Shown in pieces: positions 1 to 7,555 of a DNA stretch of 21,903 nucleotides (positions within the stretch are counted from its first letter, which is position 1; every line of letters begins with the position of its first letter). This DNA comes from JAEZKC01 sp046538945 (GTDB lineage: Bacteria; Fibrobacterota; Chitinivibrionia; Chitinivibrionales; Chitinispirillaceae). Where the stretch lies: contig JBKHHW010000044.1 in the NCBI GenBank assembly GCA_046538945.1, positions 1 through 21,903 of the forward strand, read 5' to 3'. The position numbers and the translations under genes were made by a program. A model generated the notes under the pieces. That model saw only the letters and a list, made by a program, of their open reading frames with translations. It was not told the DNA's origin and did not search any database.

Positions 1-295
1 TGATTTGAATTACTTGCTTGGGGACACGAATTCAGCTTCGGGAATGATATTTCCACAGAAGCATCATTCGTGCGAAATGTGTATATTAAGAGTATAGATG
101 AACTGTATGCGCTCGTTTTTGAGGTAAAGCAGGAGCTTGTGCGGCTCGTCTTTTTGAATACCCGAAGTAGAGAGGTCTTGTCGTCGAAAGCTTTGTTCAA
201 CAGCGGCATAAACAGCGCCCTTCGGGCTTGGCCCGGGACATGCCACACTTTGCCGAAGCTCGCATTTACTGAATTATGACAAATGAGGAGTTCTA
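1..295. other. Upstream stretch without a supportable gene
   Basis: Only two short overlapping open frames of about 60-70 codons exist here, one on each strand. Neither has a recognisable domain or a convincing ribosome binding site. The stretch ends with a good Shine-Dalgarno sequence (GAGGAG) in front of the aminotransferase. It may hold that gene's promoter, but I could not pick a convincing -35/-10 pair. The tail of a gene beginning outside the window cannot be excluded. Confidence 0.5.
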
Positions 296-1567
296 ATGAT
301 ACCAGCATTGAATCCGCTTGTACTGAGCTTGAAAGAATCGGCTACTTTGGCCATAAATATCACAGCCCGGCAAATGCGTGCCCAGGGAAAAGAAGTTTAT
401 CACTTTGGTTTCGGGGAATCACCTTTCCCCGTAGCTGAACTCATACAGAGCGCTCTTCGTGAAAACAGCCATCAAAACCACTACCTCCCCACTCACGGTC
501 TTCCTGAACTCTGCGAAGCAGTTACAAAGTTTTACTCTAAAGAGTATGGCCATAAATTCAGCTCTTCAGATGTTTTTATTGGTCCGGGCAGCAAAGAACT
601 CATATTTCAGACAATCTATCTGATGGAAGGCCCTCTCCTGGTACCTGCCCCAAGTTGGGTGAGCTATGGTCCTCAGGCTGCACTACGGGGAAAAACCATT
701 GTCCCAGTTGAAACCAAACGAGACAATTCTTACAAAATTACTCCAGAAGAGCTTGATAAAGCCTGCTACAGCTTGGGGAAATCCCAAAAGCTCCTCATTC
801 TAAACAACCCTAACAATCCTACCGGTTGTGTCTATACAAACGATGAACTGGCACAATTGGCCGCAATTTGCCGCGCTTACCAAATAATTGTAATATCTGA
901 TGAAATTTACGCATTGATCGATTTTACGGGAAGAGAACAAAGTAGTATACATCACTACTACCCGGAGGGAACTATTGTTTCAGGGGGGCTTTCCAAATCA
1001 TTTTCAGCAGGTGGATACCGTTTGGGGGTACTTTTGATACCAGAGGAATTAGCTATTCTCAAACAGGCGCTAACGTCCATTATAAGTGAAACGTACTCTT
1101 CTGTGTCTGCACCAATCCAGTATGCCGCACTGGCAGCATACAGTAATTTCGATTCGATCCGACCCTATGTAAAAAAATGCTCAGAAATACACAATTTCGC
1201 AAGCGGTTATCTTCATGAGCGCTGTGTTCAAATGAAACTAAACTGCCCCCGGCCTCAAGGAGCATTTTACCTGTTTCCTGATTTTGAAAACTACAGATCG
1301 CAACTTAAACGTAACGGAATAACAACAGGGCCTCAACTCTGTGAACATCTTTTGGAAAGAGCTCATGTGGCAATTCTTCCAGCATCGGATTTTTATCTTC
1401 CGGCAACACATCTCGGCGTACGGATGGCTTCAGTAGACTATGACGGAGCTGCCATATTGCGAGACTGGCCCGGTGCTGACCACGTTTCTCAAGACCTTAT
1501 TGACAGGTATTTTCCAAACCTCAAGAAAGGAGCAGATGCACTTGAACAGTTTTTGTATTCGCTATAG
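296..1567 (+). CDS. PLP-dependent class I/II aminotransferase
   Basis: A 423-residue fold-type I aminotransferase that should move an amino group between an amino acid and a 2-oxo acid in the cytoplasm. The family signatures are all visible: NNPNNPTG around residues 168-175, SDEIYALIDF (the Asp pairs with the PLP pyridine nitrogen), and SGGLSKSF with Lys234 as the Schiff-base lysine. A GYRLG segment follows, and a C-terminal Arg (GVRMA) is the likely carboxylate binder. Length is normal for the aspartate/aromatic aminotransferase superfamily. The ATG at 296 sits 5 bases after GAGGAG. The gene stands alone, more than 400 bases ahead of the next gene, and its codons look more A/T-rich than those of the downstream cluster, so I do not assign it to that pathway. 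Substrate cannot be read from sequence. Confidence 0.9.
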   Translation: MIPALNPLVLSLKESATLAINITARQMRAQGKEVYHFGFGESPFPVAELIQSALRENSHQNHYLPTHGLPELCEAVTKFYSKEYGHKFSSSDVFIGPGSKELIFQTIYLMEGPLLVPAPSWVSYGPQAALRGKTIVPVETKRDNSYKITPEELDKACYSLGKSQKLLILNNPNNPTGCVYTNDELAQLAAICRAYQIIVISDEIYALIDFTGREQSSIHHYYPEGTIVSGGLSKSFSAGGYRLGVLLIPEELAILKQALTSIISETYSSVSAPIQYAALAAYSNFDSIRPYVKKCSEIHNFASGYLHERCVQMKLNCPRPQGAFYLFPDFENYRSQLKRNGITTGPQLCEHLLERAHVAILPASDFYLPATHLGVRMASVDYDGAAILRDWPGADHVSQDLIDRYFPNLKKGADALEQFLYSL

Positions 1568-1900
1568 ACGAGTGCAAAGCTCTTTGAAAACTGGGCCGAA
1601 TTACAGAGTTTTCTTTTAAGTTATAAGTATTAAATCAACATTGGTCGGACCGGATAGAGCCACCATTTCCCCGGACATGGCTCAAAAAGGTCTGAGATGC
1701 GCGGCAGTATCGTGCCTTTAATCTCGTTCATGATCAATCCATTTTATAGCTGGTACTGTAAACTTCAAAATTAATTCGCGGGTGGGATATCATGGTTTCC
1801 CCGGATGACTTTGTGCTGAATCGAAAATTCACCTCCGGGGTGGCCGATCGGCTTTCGCCTCATTTTCCTTCGGGAAAACGGGTTTTCTATTCTGCCTGAC
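1568..1900. other. Intergenic stretch ahead of the polyketide cluster
   Basis: No gene is supportable in these 333 bases. The frame giving a TTG at 1901 is judged not to be coding there (see the U32 entry). The stretch holds a perfect UUCG-type hairpin at 1863-1878 and abuts the sigma-54-like promoter at 1902. Upstream activator sites would be expected here, but I could not recognise a clear palindrome shared with the other sigma-54-like promoters. Confidence 0.6.
1863..1878 (+). terminator. UUCG tetraloop hairpin, possible terminator
   Basis: TTTTCC-TTCG-GGAAAA is a perfect 6-bp stem closed by the very stable UUCG tetraloop. A G/T-rich stretch (GGTTTTCTATTCT) follows after two bases. It could stop transcription coming from the aminotransferase just before the new promoter. 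The stem is A/T-rich and the T tract is broken, so efficiency is uncertain. Confidence 0.35.
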
Positions 1901-1901
1901 T

Positions 1902-1917
1902 TGGCCCGCGCTTTGCT
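1902..1917 (+). promoter_or_regulatory. Predicted sigma-54 (-24/-12) promoter
   Basis: TGGCCC-N5-TTGCT matches the sigma-54 consensus TGGCAC-N5-TTGCA/T, with the invariant GG (1903-1904) and GC (1915-1916) at the required spacing. The predicted start of transcription is near 1928, which leaves a leader of about 72 bases before the ATG at 2000. It is in the right place and orientation to drive the U32-ACP-KS-PKS operon. A sigma-54 activator is encoded at 9239-10993. Confidence 0.6.
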
Positions 1918-1999
1918 TCTTTCCTCAGAGGCTACTCCAAAAGAGCGCCTTTATGATCCCTTTATTCTTGTACCTGCGAAAAATCTGAGAACGGATAAT

Positions 2000-3217
2000 A
2001 TGGAACTCTCTGTCGCCTACACATTCGAGCCCGGACTGATCCCCCGACTGGCCAAATTCCCCCAGGTAACGGAAATCTACGGAAAGCTCAGAAGCGACCC
2101 CTTCGGAGGTGGAAGGTGGTCGGCCACCTTGCGAAGTACCTCCCCCGGCTTACTGAGATCATCAGTCAGAGAAGCTCATCACCATGGTATAAAATTCAAC
2201 TACCTTCTCAACTGTGCCGATCTGTATGGACTGGAACACACCAGGTCCGGGCAGAAAACAATCCGTACCTTTCTCGATTTTCTCTCTGAAGAGCAAATCG
2301 ATTCCCTAACGGTGGCGGTTCCCTATCTTCTTAAACTCATCAAAAGTCGTTATCCTCATTTCAGGGTGAGAGTCGGGGTTTTCGCCAGAATAGCCGATGA
2401 ACACATGGCGCGGCGTTGGGAAGATCTGGGAGCCGACACTCTGACCGTAAGCTCAATCACCTGCAACCGCGATTTCAATCTTCTCGCCAGAATAAGAGAA
2501 GCTGTCCGTTTCAGTACTCTGCAGCTCATCGTCAATGCAAGCTGCCTCACCTCCTGTATACATGAATCCACTCACATGCATATGCTGAGCCGGGGCTCAA
2601 GAAGTGACGATTCCCGAAGAGGATTCCTGCTTGATTACTGTTTCCTTAACTGTTCGGCAAGAAAGCTGGCCGACCCCGGGGAATTTCTTCATGCCTGCTG
2701 GATACGTCCCGAAGACCTTTACCTGTATGAGCAACTGGGGTACCATCATTTTAAAATAGTCGAACGGAGTTGTCCCGCAGACCTTCTTGTCGCTCGGGTA
2801 AGAGCTTATGCCCGGCGCTGCTTCGATGGTAATCTGCTCGATATCGTGGGGCCTGTGGCCCACATAACTGCTGCTCAGAAGGCGCCGCTTGATGTGAGGC
2901 TGAGGCTGGCGCTGTCGATGATCCGTCCCCGAATGGTTAAACTGTCCACGGTTGTGAAGATGAATCAGTATATAAATCAGGTTGTTTCCGGTGAACATTC
3001 GAAAGCAGATGTGCCGGTGTATATCGATAATAAAGCTCTGGATGGTTTCGTTCAGGTTCTGAAAGACAGGGACTGTGTGTCTCGTTGTACCCAATGCGGG
3101 TACTGTTCACAAAAAGCTGAAAAGGTGATAAAAGTTAATGATGCATACAGAGAAAAGGTTCTTTCCCTTGCCGGGGAACTGGAAAAAGGGATGGTTTCGG
3201 GAGCTCACTGGTTCTGA
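2000..3217 (+). CDS. U32-family Fe-S protein (peptidase U32-like)
   Basis: About 405 residues. The N-terminus (ELSVAYTF, then EIYGKLRSDPFGGGR) and the core segment WIRPEDLYLYEQLG...FKIVER are typical of the U32 superfamily. That superfamily includes the anaerobic hydroxylases UbiU/UbiV, RlhA and TrhP, and most members are not proteases. Two CxxxC pairs (Cys182/186 and Cys214/218) plus Cys233 are candidates for the 4Fe-4S ligands. A further C-x3-C-x2-C-x2-C motif (Cys359, 363, 366, 369) near the C-terminus may bind a second cluster. I chose the ATG at 2000 because the only longer start is a TTG at 1901 without a ribosome binding site, and that TTG lies inside the predicted sigma-54 promoter. 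First gene of the polyketide cluster, 18 bases before the ACP. Inferred role: O2-independent ring hydroxylation; substrate unknown. Confidence 0.82.
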   Translation: MELSVAYTFEPGLIPRLAKFPQVTEIYGKLRSDPFGGGRWSATLRSTSPGLLRSSVREAHHHGIKFNYLLNCADLYGLEHTRSGQKTIRTFLDFLSEEQIDSLTVAVPYLLKLIKSRYPHFRVRVGVFARIADEHMARRWEDLGADTLTVSSITCNRDFNLLARIREAVRFSTLQLIVNASCLTSCIHESTHMHMLSRGSRSDDSRRGFLLDYCFLNCSARKLADPGEFLHACWIRPEDLYLYEQLGYHHFKIVERSCPADLLVARVRAYARRCFDGNLLDIVGPVAHITAAQKAPLDVRLRLALSMIRPRMVKLSTVVKMNQYINQVVSGEHSKADVPVYIDNKALDGFVQVLKDRDCVSRCTQCGYCSQKAEKVIKVNDAYREKVLSLAGELEKGMVSGAHWF

Positions 3218-3235
3218 GAACAGAAGGAGGAAGAG

Positions 3236-3499
3236 ATGAGTGCAGTTGAAACTGATCAGGTTGTGGAGCGTATTAAGACGGTAGTCGCCGAAGTGCTCAG
3301 GATAGATGCGGGCAAAATGGGTTTGTCCAGCCGGTTTACGGAGGATTTGGGGGCCGATTCTCTGGATAAAGTCACTCTGCTCATGGCTCTGGAGGATGAA
3401 TTCGGGAAATCCATTTCCGATGACGATGCGGCGAAATTTACGGACATAAAAGCTGTAGTGGATTTCATCACCTCTGTTTCCAGAGAAACAGGCGAGTGA
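3236..3499 (+). CDS. Acyl carrier protein
   Basis: An 87-residue acyl carrier protein. The phosphopantetheine attachment site is Ser42 within LGADSLDKV, followed by the acidic helix II region (ALEDEFGKSISDDDA) that docks on partner enzymes. It carries acyl chains as thioesters for condensing enzymes in the cytoplasm. A strong Shine-Dalgarno (AGAAGGAGG) precedes the ATG. Its stop overlaps the GTG start of the next gene by 4 bases, so the two are probably translated together at matched levels. Its position between a U32 protein and two condensing enzymes, away from any other fatty acid synthesis gene, suggests a pathway-dedicated ACP, not the housekeeping AcpP. Confidence 0.95.
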   Translation: MSAVETDQVVERIKTVVAEVLRIDAGKMGLSSRFTEDLGADSLDKVTLLMALEDEFGKSISDDDAAKFTDIKAVVDFITSVSRETGE

Positions 3500-4851
3500 A
3501 GACCTCCGCTCGGGACGTGGTTGTAACGGGAATCGGAATGATTACCCCTTTGGGAGATAATACAAATACTACCTGGAGAAATCTGCTGGACCTTGCATCC
3601 TGTGTGAAACCTATCAGGGAACAGTGGAGATGTTACTCGGATTACAGTTCAAAAATCTGGGCTCCTCTTCCGGAAATCGATTTTGCTGCTTATGGAATCG
3701 GCAGAAAGGAAAAACTCCAGCTCGATACTGTACAGCTTCTGGGCCTGGCGGCAGCTCAGCAGGCTCTCGACAATGCTGGAATAATATGCACTGCAGGCGA
3801 GCGGGGAAAAATATCGGTTCCAGCACTGAATTCCATTAGAACTGGGGTGTTCATGGGAACCGGATCCGGGGGAATTTCATCTCTTATAAGTGCCCAGGCC
3901 AATCACACTTTCTCTCCTGTTAAGAAAAGTCTGGAAGCCATGACGGTTCCGGTGCAAAATGAGCCGGACAGAATAAAAAAAATCGGACAGCTCATGCACG
4001 CACCCTCGAGGTACAATCCCTTCGTGGTGTCGATGATGATGCCCAATGCGGTTTCAAGTTCCATCGGGATCAGATACGGGTTGACGGGGCATAATGAGAC
4101 ATGTTGCATTGCGTGTGCGTCGGGAACCGCGGCCGTAGGTCATGCTTACCGGGCGATTAAAAAGGGAGAACTTGACTGTGCTCTGAGTGGCGGCGCGGAA
4201 TTTCTGGGAGATCAGTACGGAGGGGTGTTCCGTTCTTTTGATGCTGCAGGGACTCTTGTCAGAGGTGAATCACCTGATCGCCACTGTCCTTTCGATCAAG
4301 ACCGCAGCGGTTTTCTGTTCAGTGAGGGCGGAGCGGCAGTTCTCATACTGGAATCATCCGAGCATGCCCGCAGGCGTAAAGCTTCGGTTTTGGCCAAAAT
4401 CGTAGGATTCGGGGAAAAGTTCGACCCCTATTCAAGCATGGACATGGAACCGAGCGGGTCGTGCATAGAGGAGATGGTGAGGGAGACCGTGGATCAGGCG
4501 AAAATTTCACCCTCCCAGGTGGATTACATCAATTCCCATGGTACCGGTACGGTGGTGAATGACGAGGTGGAATCTTCGGTGATCGAGAGAGTTTTCGGTA
4601 CCCGAACACCTGTCAATTCTACCAAATCTCTTCTGGGGCATACTCTGGGGGCATGCGGTGCGATCGAAGCGGCAGTTGCGGCTCTCAGTATCAGGGAAAG
4701 GAGTGTCCACGGAATGCCCTTTCTTCGCCTGCCGGTGAGGAATCTGAATTTCATAAAAAAGAGTGGAAAATTATCTGTAAAACACGCCCTGTCTCAGTCT
4801 TTTGCATTCGGAGGTCATAATGCGGCATTGCTTCTGGAGAGGTACGAATGA
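3496..4851 (+). CDS. Beta-ketoacyl-ACP synthase II-type condensing enzyme
   Basis: 451 residues with the thiolase fold of KAS I/II enzymes. The full catalytic set is present: Cys207 in ACASGTAA, His348 in HGTGT and His382 in KSLLGHTLGACG, with the C-terminal FGGHNAALLL loop. It should condense an acyl thioester with malonyl-ACP to lengthen the chain by two carbons. Because the cysteine is intact it is an active KS, not a chain-length-factor partner, and no second KS alpha/beta subunit lies nearby. It has a GTG start overlapping the ACP stop (GTGA) and an ATGA overlap with the next gene. It is somewhat longer than FabF (about 410 residues), with insertions around residues 100-180. Inferred role: building or priming a special acyl chain on the adjacent ACP for the type III PKS. 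Confidence 0.92.
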   Translation: MKTSARDVVVTGIGMITPLGDNTNTTWRNLLDLASCVKPIREQWRCYSDYSSKIWAPLPEIDFAAYGIGRKEKLQLDTVQLLGLAAAQQALDNAGIICTAGERGKISVPALNSIRTGVFMGTGSGGISSLISAQANHTFSPVKKSLEAMTVPVQNEPDRIKKIGQLMHAPSRYNPFVVSMMMPNAVSSSIGIRYGLTGHNETCCIACASGTAAVGHAYRAIKKGELDCALSGGAEFLGDQYGGVFRSFDAAGTLVRGESPDRHCPFDQDRSGFLFSEGGAAVLILESSEHARRRKASVLAKIVGFGEKFDPYSSMDMEPSGSCIEEMVRETVDQAKISPSQVDYINSHGTGTVVNDEVESSVIERVFGTRTPVNSTKSLLGHTLGACGAIEAAVAALSIRERSVHGMPFLRLPVRNLNFIKKSGKLSVKHALSQSFAFGGHNAALLLERYE

Positions 4852-5909
4852 GTGATACAAAACCCCGTATTGCGGCCGTGGGGACTTCCCTGCCCCCCTG
4901 CCGCATAACACAGCAGAGATCAAAGGATCTGATTCTGGAACATTACGGAAAATCGCTTTCGTTGCGCAGCAAGGAAGTGCTCTGCAAGCTTCTGGATCAT
5001 CCCGGGATAAAAACAAGAGCCTATTCTTTCGACAGGGAAACGGATCTTCCCGAAATGAAGAACGAGGACCCGGACAAACGCATCGACCGGTTCAGGTCGT
5101 GGGCCGTTCGCCTGTCGGTTCAGGCCTGCCGCAAGGTATTATCACAGCTGGAATTACAACCGGAACAGATTTCAGCTTTGATAGTGAATACCTGTACGGG
5201 GTATGTTTGTCCCGGTCTGGGTACTTATATCCTTGAGGAAATGGGATTTGAGAGCAGTACCAGGGTATATGATCTGGTGGGATCAGGTTGTGGCGGTGCC
5301 GTACCCAATCTCCAACTCGCATCCGCTCTGGCACAACAGGGTGAAACGGTTCTCTGCGTTGCTGTTGAAATCTGCAGTGCCACTTTTGAAATGGGCAATG
5401 ATCTTAGCCTGATTGTTTCAAACAGTATTTTCGGTGACGGTGCGGCGGCTGCGCTCGTGTGGGACAGGCCCCGGGGAGTGGAGATAGTTTCCACTTACAG
5501 TGTGCAGCTGCCCGGGTATCGGGAGGATGTCCGGTATGTGCACAAAGGAGGGAGGCTTCACAATCAGCTTTCACATCACCTGCCCAAAACAATCGGCCAG
5601 ACAGTACCCGGGATCGTAGGTAACTTTCTGGAAACCTTGAACTTGCAGCTAGAGGAGATCGAGCATTGGTTCATTCACCCCGGCGGGGAAAAGATGCTGG
5701 GGAACCTGCAGAAGGCATTGGACCTTTCAGATGGGCAGATGTCTCATGCGCGTGAGATTATGCATGACTACGGCAATATGTCTTCTCCCACAGTGCTCTT
5801 TGAGTTGGAGAAGATGCTTAAAGAGGGAGAGGCATCCCGGGGGAGCTTGGGAATGATGGCTGCGTTTGGGGCGGGTCTGTCGGTTCACCTGGCACTGCTT
5901 CGGTGGTGA
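4848..5909 (+). CDS. Type III polyketide synthase (chalcone synthase-like)
   Basis: 353 residues. The catalytic triad of the chalcone/stilbene synthase family is visible: Cys148 in GSGCGGAV, His277 in FIHPGGEKML and Asn310 in DYGNMSSPTVLFEL. FGDGAAAALVW and a C-terminal AFGAGLSVH correspond to the family's FGDGAAA and GFGPG loops. FabH would instead show HQAN around its histidine, so this is a type III PKS. Such enzymes extend a starter acyl group with malonyl-CoA and cyclise the product, typically to alkylresorcinols or alkylpyrones in bacteria. Start overlaps the KS stop (ATGA), showing tight coupling with the KS and ACP. That suggests the starter is delivered as acyl-ACP, as with the ArsB/ArsC enzymes of Azotobacter. 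It ends in a 25-base tail-to-tail overlap with the convergent methyltransferase gene. Confidence 0.9.
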   Translation: MSDTKPRIAAVGTSLPPCRITQQRSKDLILEHYGKSLSLRSKEVLCKLLDHPGIKTRAYSFDRETDLPEMKNEDPDKRIDRFRSWAVRLSVQACRKVLSQLELQPEQISALIVNTCTGYVCPGLGTYILEEMGFESSTRVYDLVGSGCGGAVPNLQLASALAQQGETVLCVAVEICSATFEMGNDLSLIVSNSIFGDGAAAALVWDRPRGVEIVSTYSVQLPGYREDVRYVHKGGRLHNQLSHHLPKTIGQTVPGIVGNFLETLNLQLEEIEHWFIHPGGEKMLGNLQKALDLSDGQMSHAREIMHDYGNMSSPTVLFELEKMLKEGEASRGSLGMMAAFGAGLSVHLALLRW

Positions 5910-6640
5910 TCCAGTTTCCGAACGACTGTGATTTCTGCGAACCCGAAAAAACGCCGTTGTGTAGAAATCGTTCTAAATCCCTGTTTTTCAAACAGTTGCA
6001 TCAGTTTATCCCTGTTGGGAAAATGGGACAGGCTTTTTGCTATATAGCCGTAAGTGTGTGGGTTTCGGTGCAGGACAAGTCCCCAGAAGTATCCCCAGAG
6101 GGTGAGAAGAGAGAGGTGAATGGAAGAAATGAAGATCGAGGGGGAGCGGGAAAAATCAAGAAACGCAGCTGTGCCGTTCGGTTTGAGGACTCTGTGAATC
6201 TCTTTGAGAGCTGTTTCGAGTTCCGGAGCATTCCGCAGAGCGTAGCCGCCTGTTATGATATCGAAGGATTCATCTCTGAAAGCGAGTCGGCACATATCGG
6301 AAAGATGAAAAGACATGTTTGTGCCGGATGTGGAAATCCGGGCGGGATCGAGCATGGCTTTGGTCAGGTCAATGCCGCAGATATAGCCCTGAGGATATCT
6401 GCAAGAGAGAAGCTTTGTGATGTCTCCAGTTCCGCAGGCCAGGTCCAGTGCTCTCGGGTTTTCCATTTGCGGCAGAAGGGTTATGAGCTCCCTTTTCCAG
6501 AAGCGATCCCTTCCCCAGGACAGCAGACCTGTAACAATAGAATAAGCATGGGCTATTTCGGTAAACAGCTCTTGATTGTACTCGCGCTTAAGATGAGGAT
6601 TATCAAGGGTTTGGGACGTACACCGCAGTTGTGAAGACAT
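5885..6640 (-). CDS. UbiE/COQ5-like quinone C-methyltransferase
   Basis: About 251 residues of class I SAM-dependent methyltransferase. Motif I is ALDLACGTGDITKLL. GGYALRNAPELETALKEIHRVLKPNG matches the FGLRN...L.E..RVLKPGG block of UbiE/MenG, and YIAKSLSHFPNRDKL is the UbiE C-terminal signature. The family methylates the ring carbon of hydroxylated benzoquinol or naphthoquinol lipids. The frame is open for another 57 codons, but I place the start at the ATG ending at 6640: it has AAGGTGG five bases upstream, and homology begins shortly after. The upstream extension would run into the divergent gene. It lies on the minus strand inside an otherwise plus-strand cluster, tail-to-tail with the PKS and head-to-head with the next methyltransferase across 79 bases. 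It could be the genome's menaquinone MenG, but the location favours a role with the PKS product. Confidence 0.88.
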   Translation of the reverse strand: MSSQLRCTSQTLDNPHLKREYNQELFTEIAHAYSIVTGLLSWGRDRFWKRELITLLPQMENPRALDLACGTGDITKLLSCRYPQGYICGIDLTKAMLDPARISTSGTNMSFHLSDMCRLAFRDESFDIITGGYALRNAPELETALKEIHRVLKPNGTAAFLDFSRSPSIFISSIHLSLLTLWGYFWGLVLHRNPHTYGYIAKSLSHFPNRDKLMQLFEKQGFRTISTQRRFFGFAEITVVRKLDHHRSSAR

Positions 6641-6719
6641 CTGCCACCTTACCTTTGTTCTGATGAATGAATGAGTATACATATTTGTTTGTAACAGGAT
6701 TACGGATCGAGGAAAAGGC

Positions 6720-7439
6720 ATGGGTATTTTCGAATCTGAGATGCGCTTCCGTTCCCAACTTCCGGAACTGATGGATATGAAAGGAATAGATGAAAACGAA
6801 CTTTTCGCCACACTCGATCAGTTCAGAACCGTGAATCGGTTCTTTTCCGGAATTCATGGTGTACTGGAGAAAGTTCTTATCGGCTACATGAAAAAACATC
6901 CCAGGCCTCAAGCGTATACGATTCTTGATCTGGGAGCGGGAGGCTGTGATATTCCGCTCTGGATAATCGGCAGATGCCGCAGGATGGGTCAGCCTGTTCA
7001 GGTAATCGCTGCCGATCATGACCAGAGAGTGGTTTCCTACGTGAAGAAAAAGCATAACGGCTGTTCTGAACTGTCTGTCATTCACACTACAGCTGAAAAT
7101 GCTCTCGAAAGTCTGGTTTTCGATTTTGTTATCAGCAACCACTTTCTTCATCACCTTTCTGATTTTCAACTGCCTGCAGTGATTGAAAAAATTCACTCCA
7201 GAAGCAAAATCGGCTACGTCTGCAATGATATCTGCAGAAGCCGCATGGCGCTGCTGCACTATTCACTGGTGGCCCCGATCTTCTTCCGCAACAGTCTGAC
7301 TGTAAGGGATGGTTTGAGTTCCATCAGAAAAGGGTTCACCATCGGTGAAATTCGCCGATTTCTTGATCCCCTCGTACCCTCACCCGAGATAAGAAGAGTA
7401 TTTCCGGCACATATCAGTTTTTTCTGCCGAAAGAAATAA
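6720..7439 (+). CDS. SAM methyltransferase of the type III PKS-associated kind
   Basis: 239 residues. The SAM-binding motif is ILDLGAGGCDIPLWI, followed by an acidic strand end (IAADHD) and SNHFLHHL. The later blocks VCNDICRSRMALLHY and VRDGLSSIRKGFTIGEI resemble, from memory, the methyltransferases commonly found beside bacterial type III PKS genes, often with an FAD oxidoreductase that is absent here. Expected role: methyl transfer to a hydroxyl or ring carbon of an alkylresorcinol or pyrone product. The start at 6720 has GAGGAAAAGG directly upstream. It is transcribed away from the UbiE-like gene, so the shared 79-base gap should contain both promoters. The methyl acceptor is inferred, not shown. 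Confidence 0.82.
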   Translation: MGIFESEMRFRSQLPELMDMKGIDENELFATLDQFRTVNRFFSGIHGVLEKVLIGYMKKHPRPQAYTILDLGAGGCDIPLWIIGRCRRMGQPVQVIAADHDQRVVSYVKKKHNGCSELSVIHTTAENALESLVFDFVISNHFLHHLSDFQLPAVIEKIHSRSKIGYVCNDICRSRMALLHYSLVAPIFFRNSLTVRDGLSSIRKGFTIGEIRRFLDPLVPSPEIRRVFPAHISFFCRKK

Positions 7440-7450
7440 CCACACACTAA

Positions 7451-7520
7451 GCAAATCCCATACCGCTAAAGAGAGTTTTGGCAGAAGTCACTGATTCTGC
7501 TCATGTTAGCGGTATTTTGC
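7451..7520 (+). other. Nested inverted repeats, structured intergenic element
   Basis: A perfect 10-bp inverted repeat (ATACCGCTAA at 7460-7469, TTAGCGGTAT at 7506-7515) is extended by GCAAA (7451-7455) against TTTGC (7516-7520) across a 4-base bulge. Inside it lies a second perfect hairpin, GCAGAA-N8-TTCTGC (7481-7500). The element sits between the methyltransferase stop and the kinase promoter. It could be a terminator-like 3' structure, a small structured RNA or a protein-binding site. No long T tract follows. Confidence 0.55.
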
Positions 7521-7555
7521 GCAGGCTTCCTCTCACACCTTTGAGTTGCTTTGGA

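Noticed and set aside
70..279. Short open frames of about 60-70 codons on both strands ahead of the aminotransferase
   Set aside because: They overlap each other, have no recognisable domain and no good ribosome binding site.
1901..1999. TTG start for the U32 gene, giving 33 extra residues
   Set aside because: No ribosome binding site precedes it, the extra residues are unlike the family, and the TTG falls within a well-formed sigma-54 promoter.
2597..3094. A 165-codon minus-strand frame opposite the U32 gene
   Set aside because: No start signal or family resemblance; the plus strand has a conserved protein through the whole interval.
4848..5909. Calling this gene a FabH (KAS III)
   Set aside because: The histidine sits in HPGG, not HQAN, and the Asn lies in YGNMSSPTVLFEL, both chalcone synthase-family features.
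5903..6634. A 243-codon plus-strand frame opposite the UbiE-like gene
   Set aside because: The opposite strand encodes an unmistakable UbiE protein; this frame is low-complexity, Cys/Arg-rich and matches nothing.
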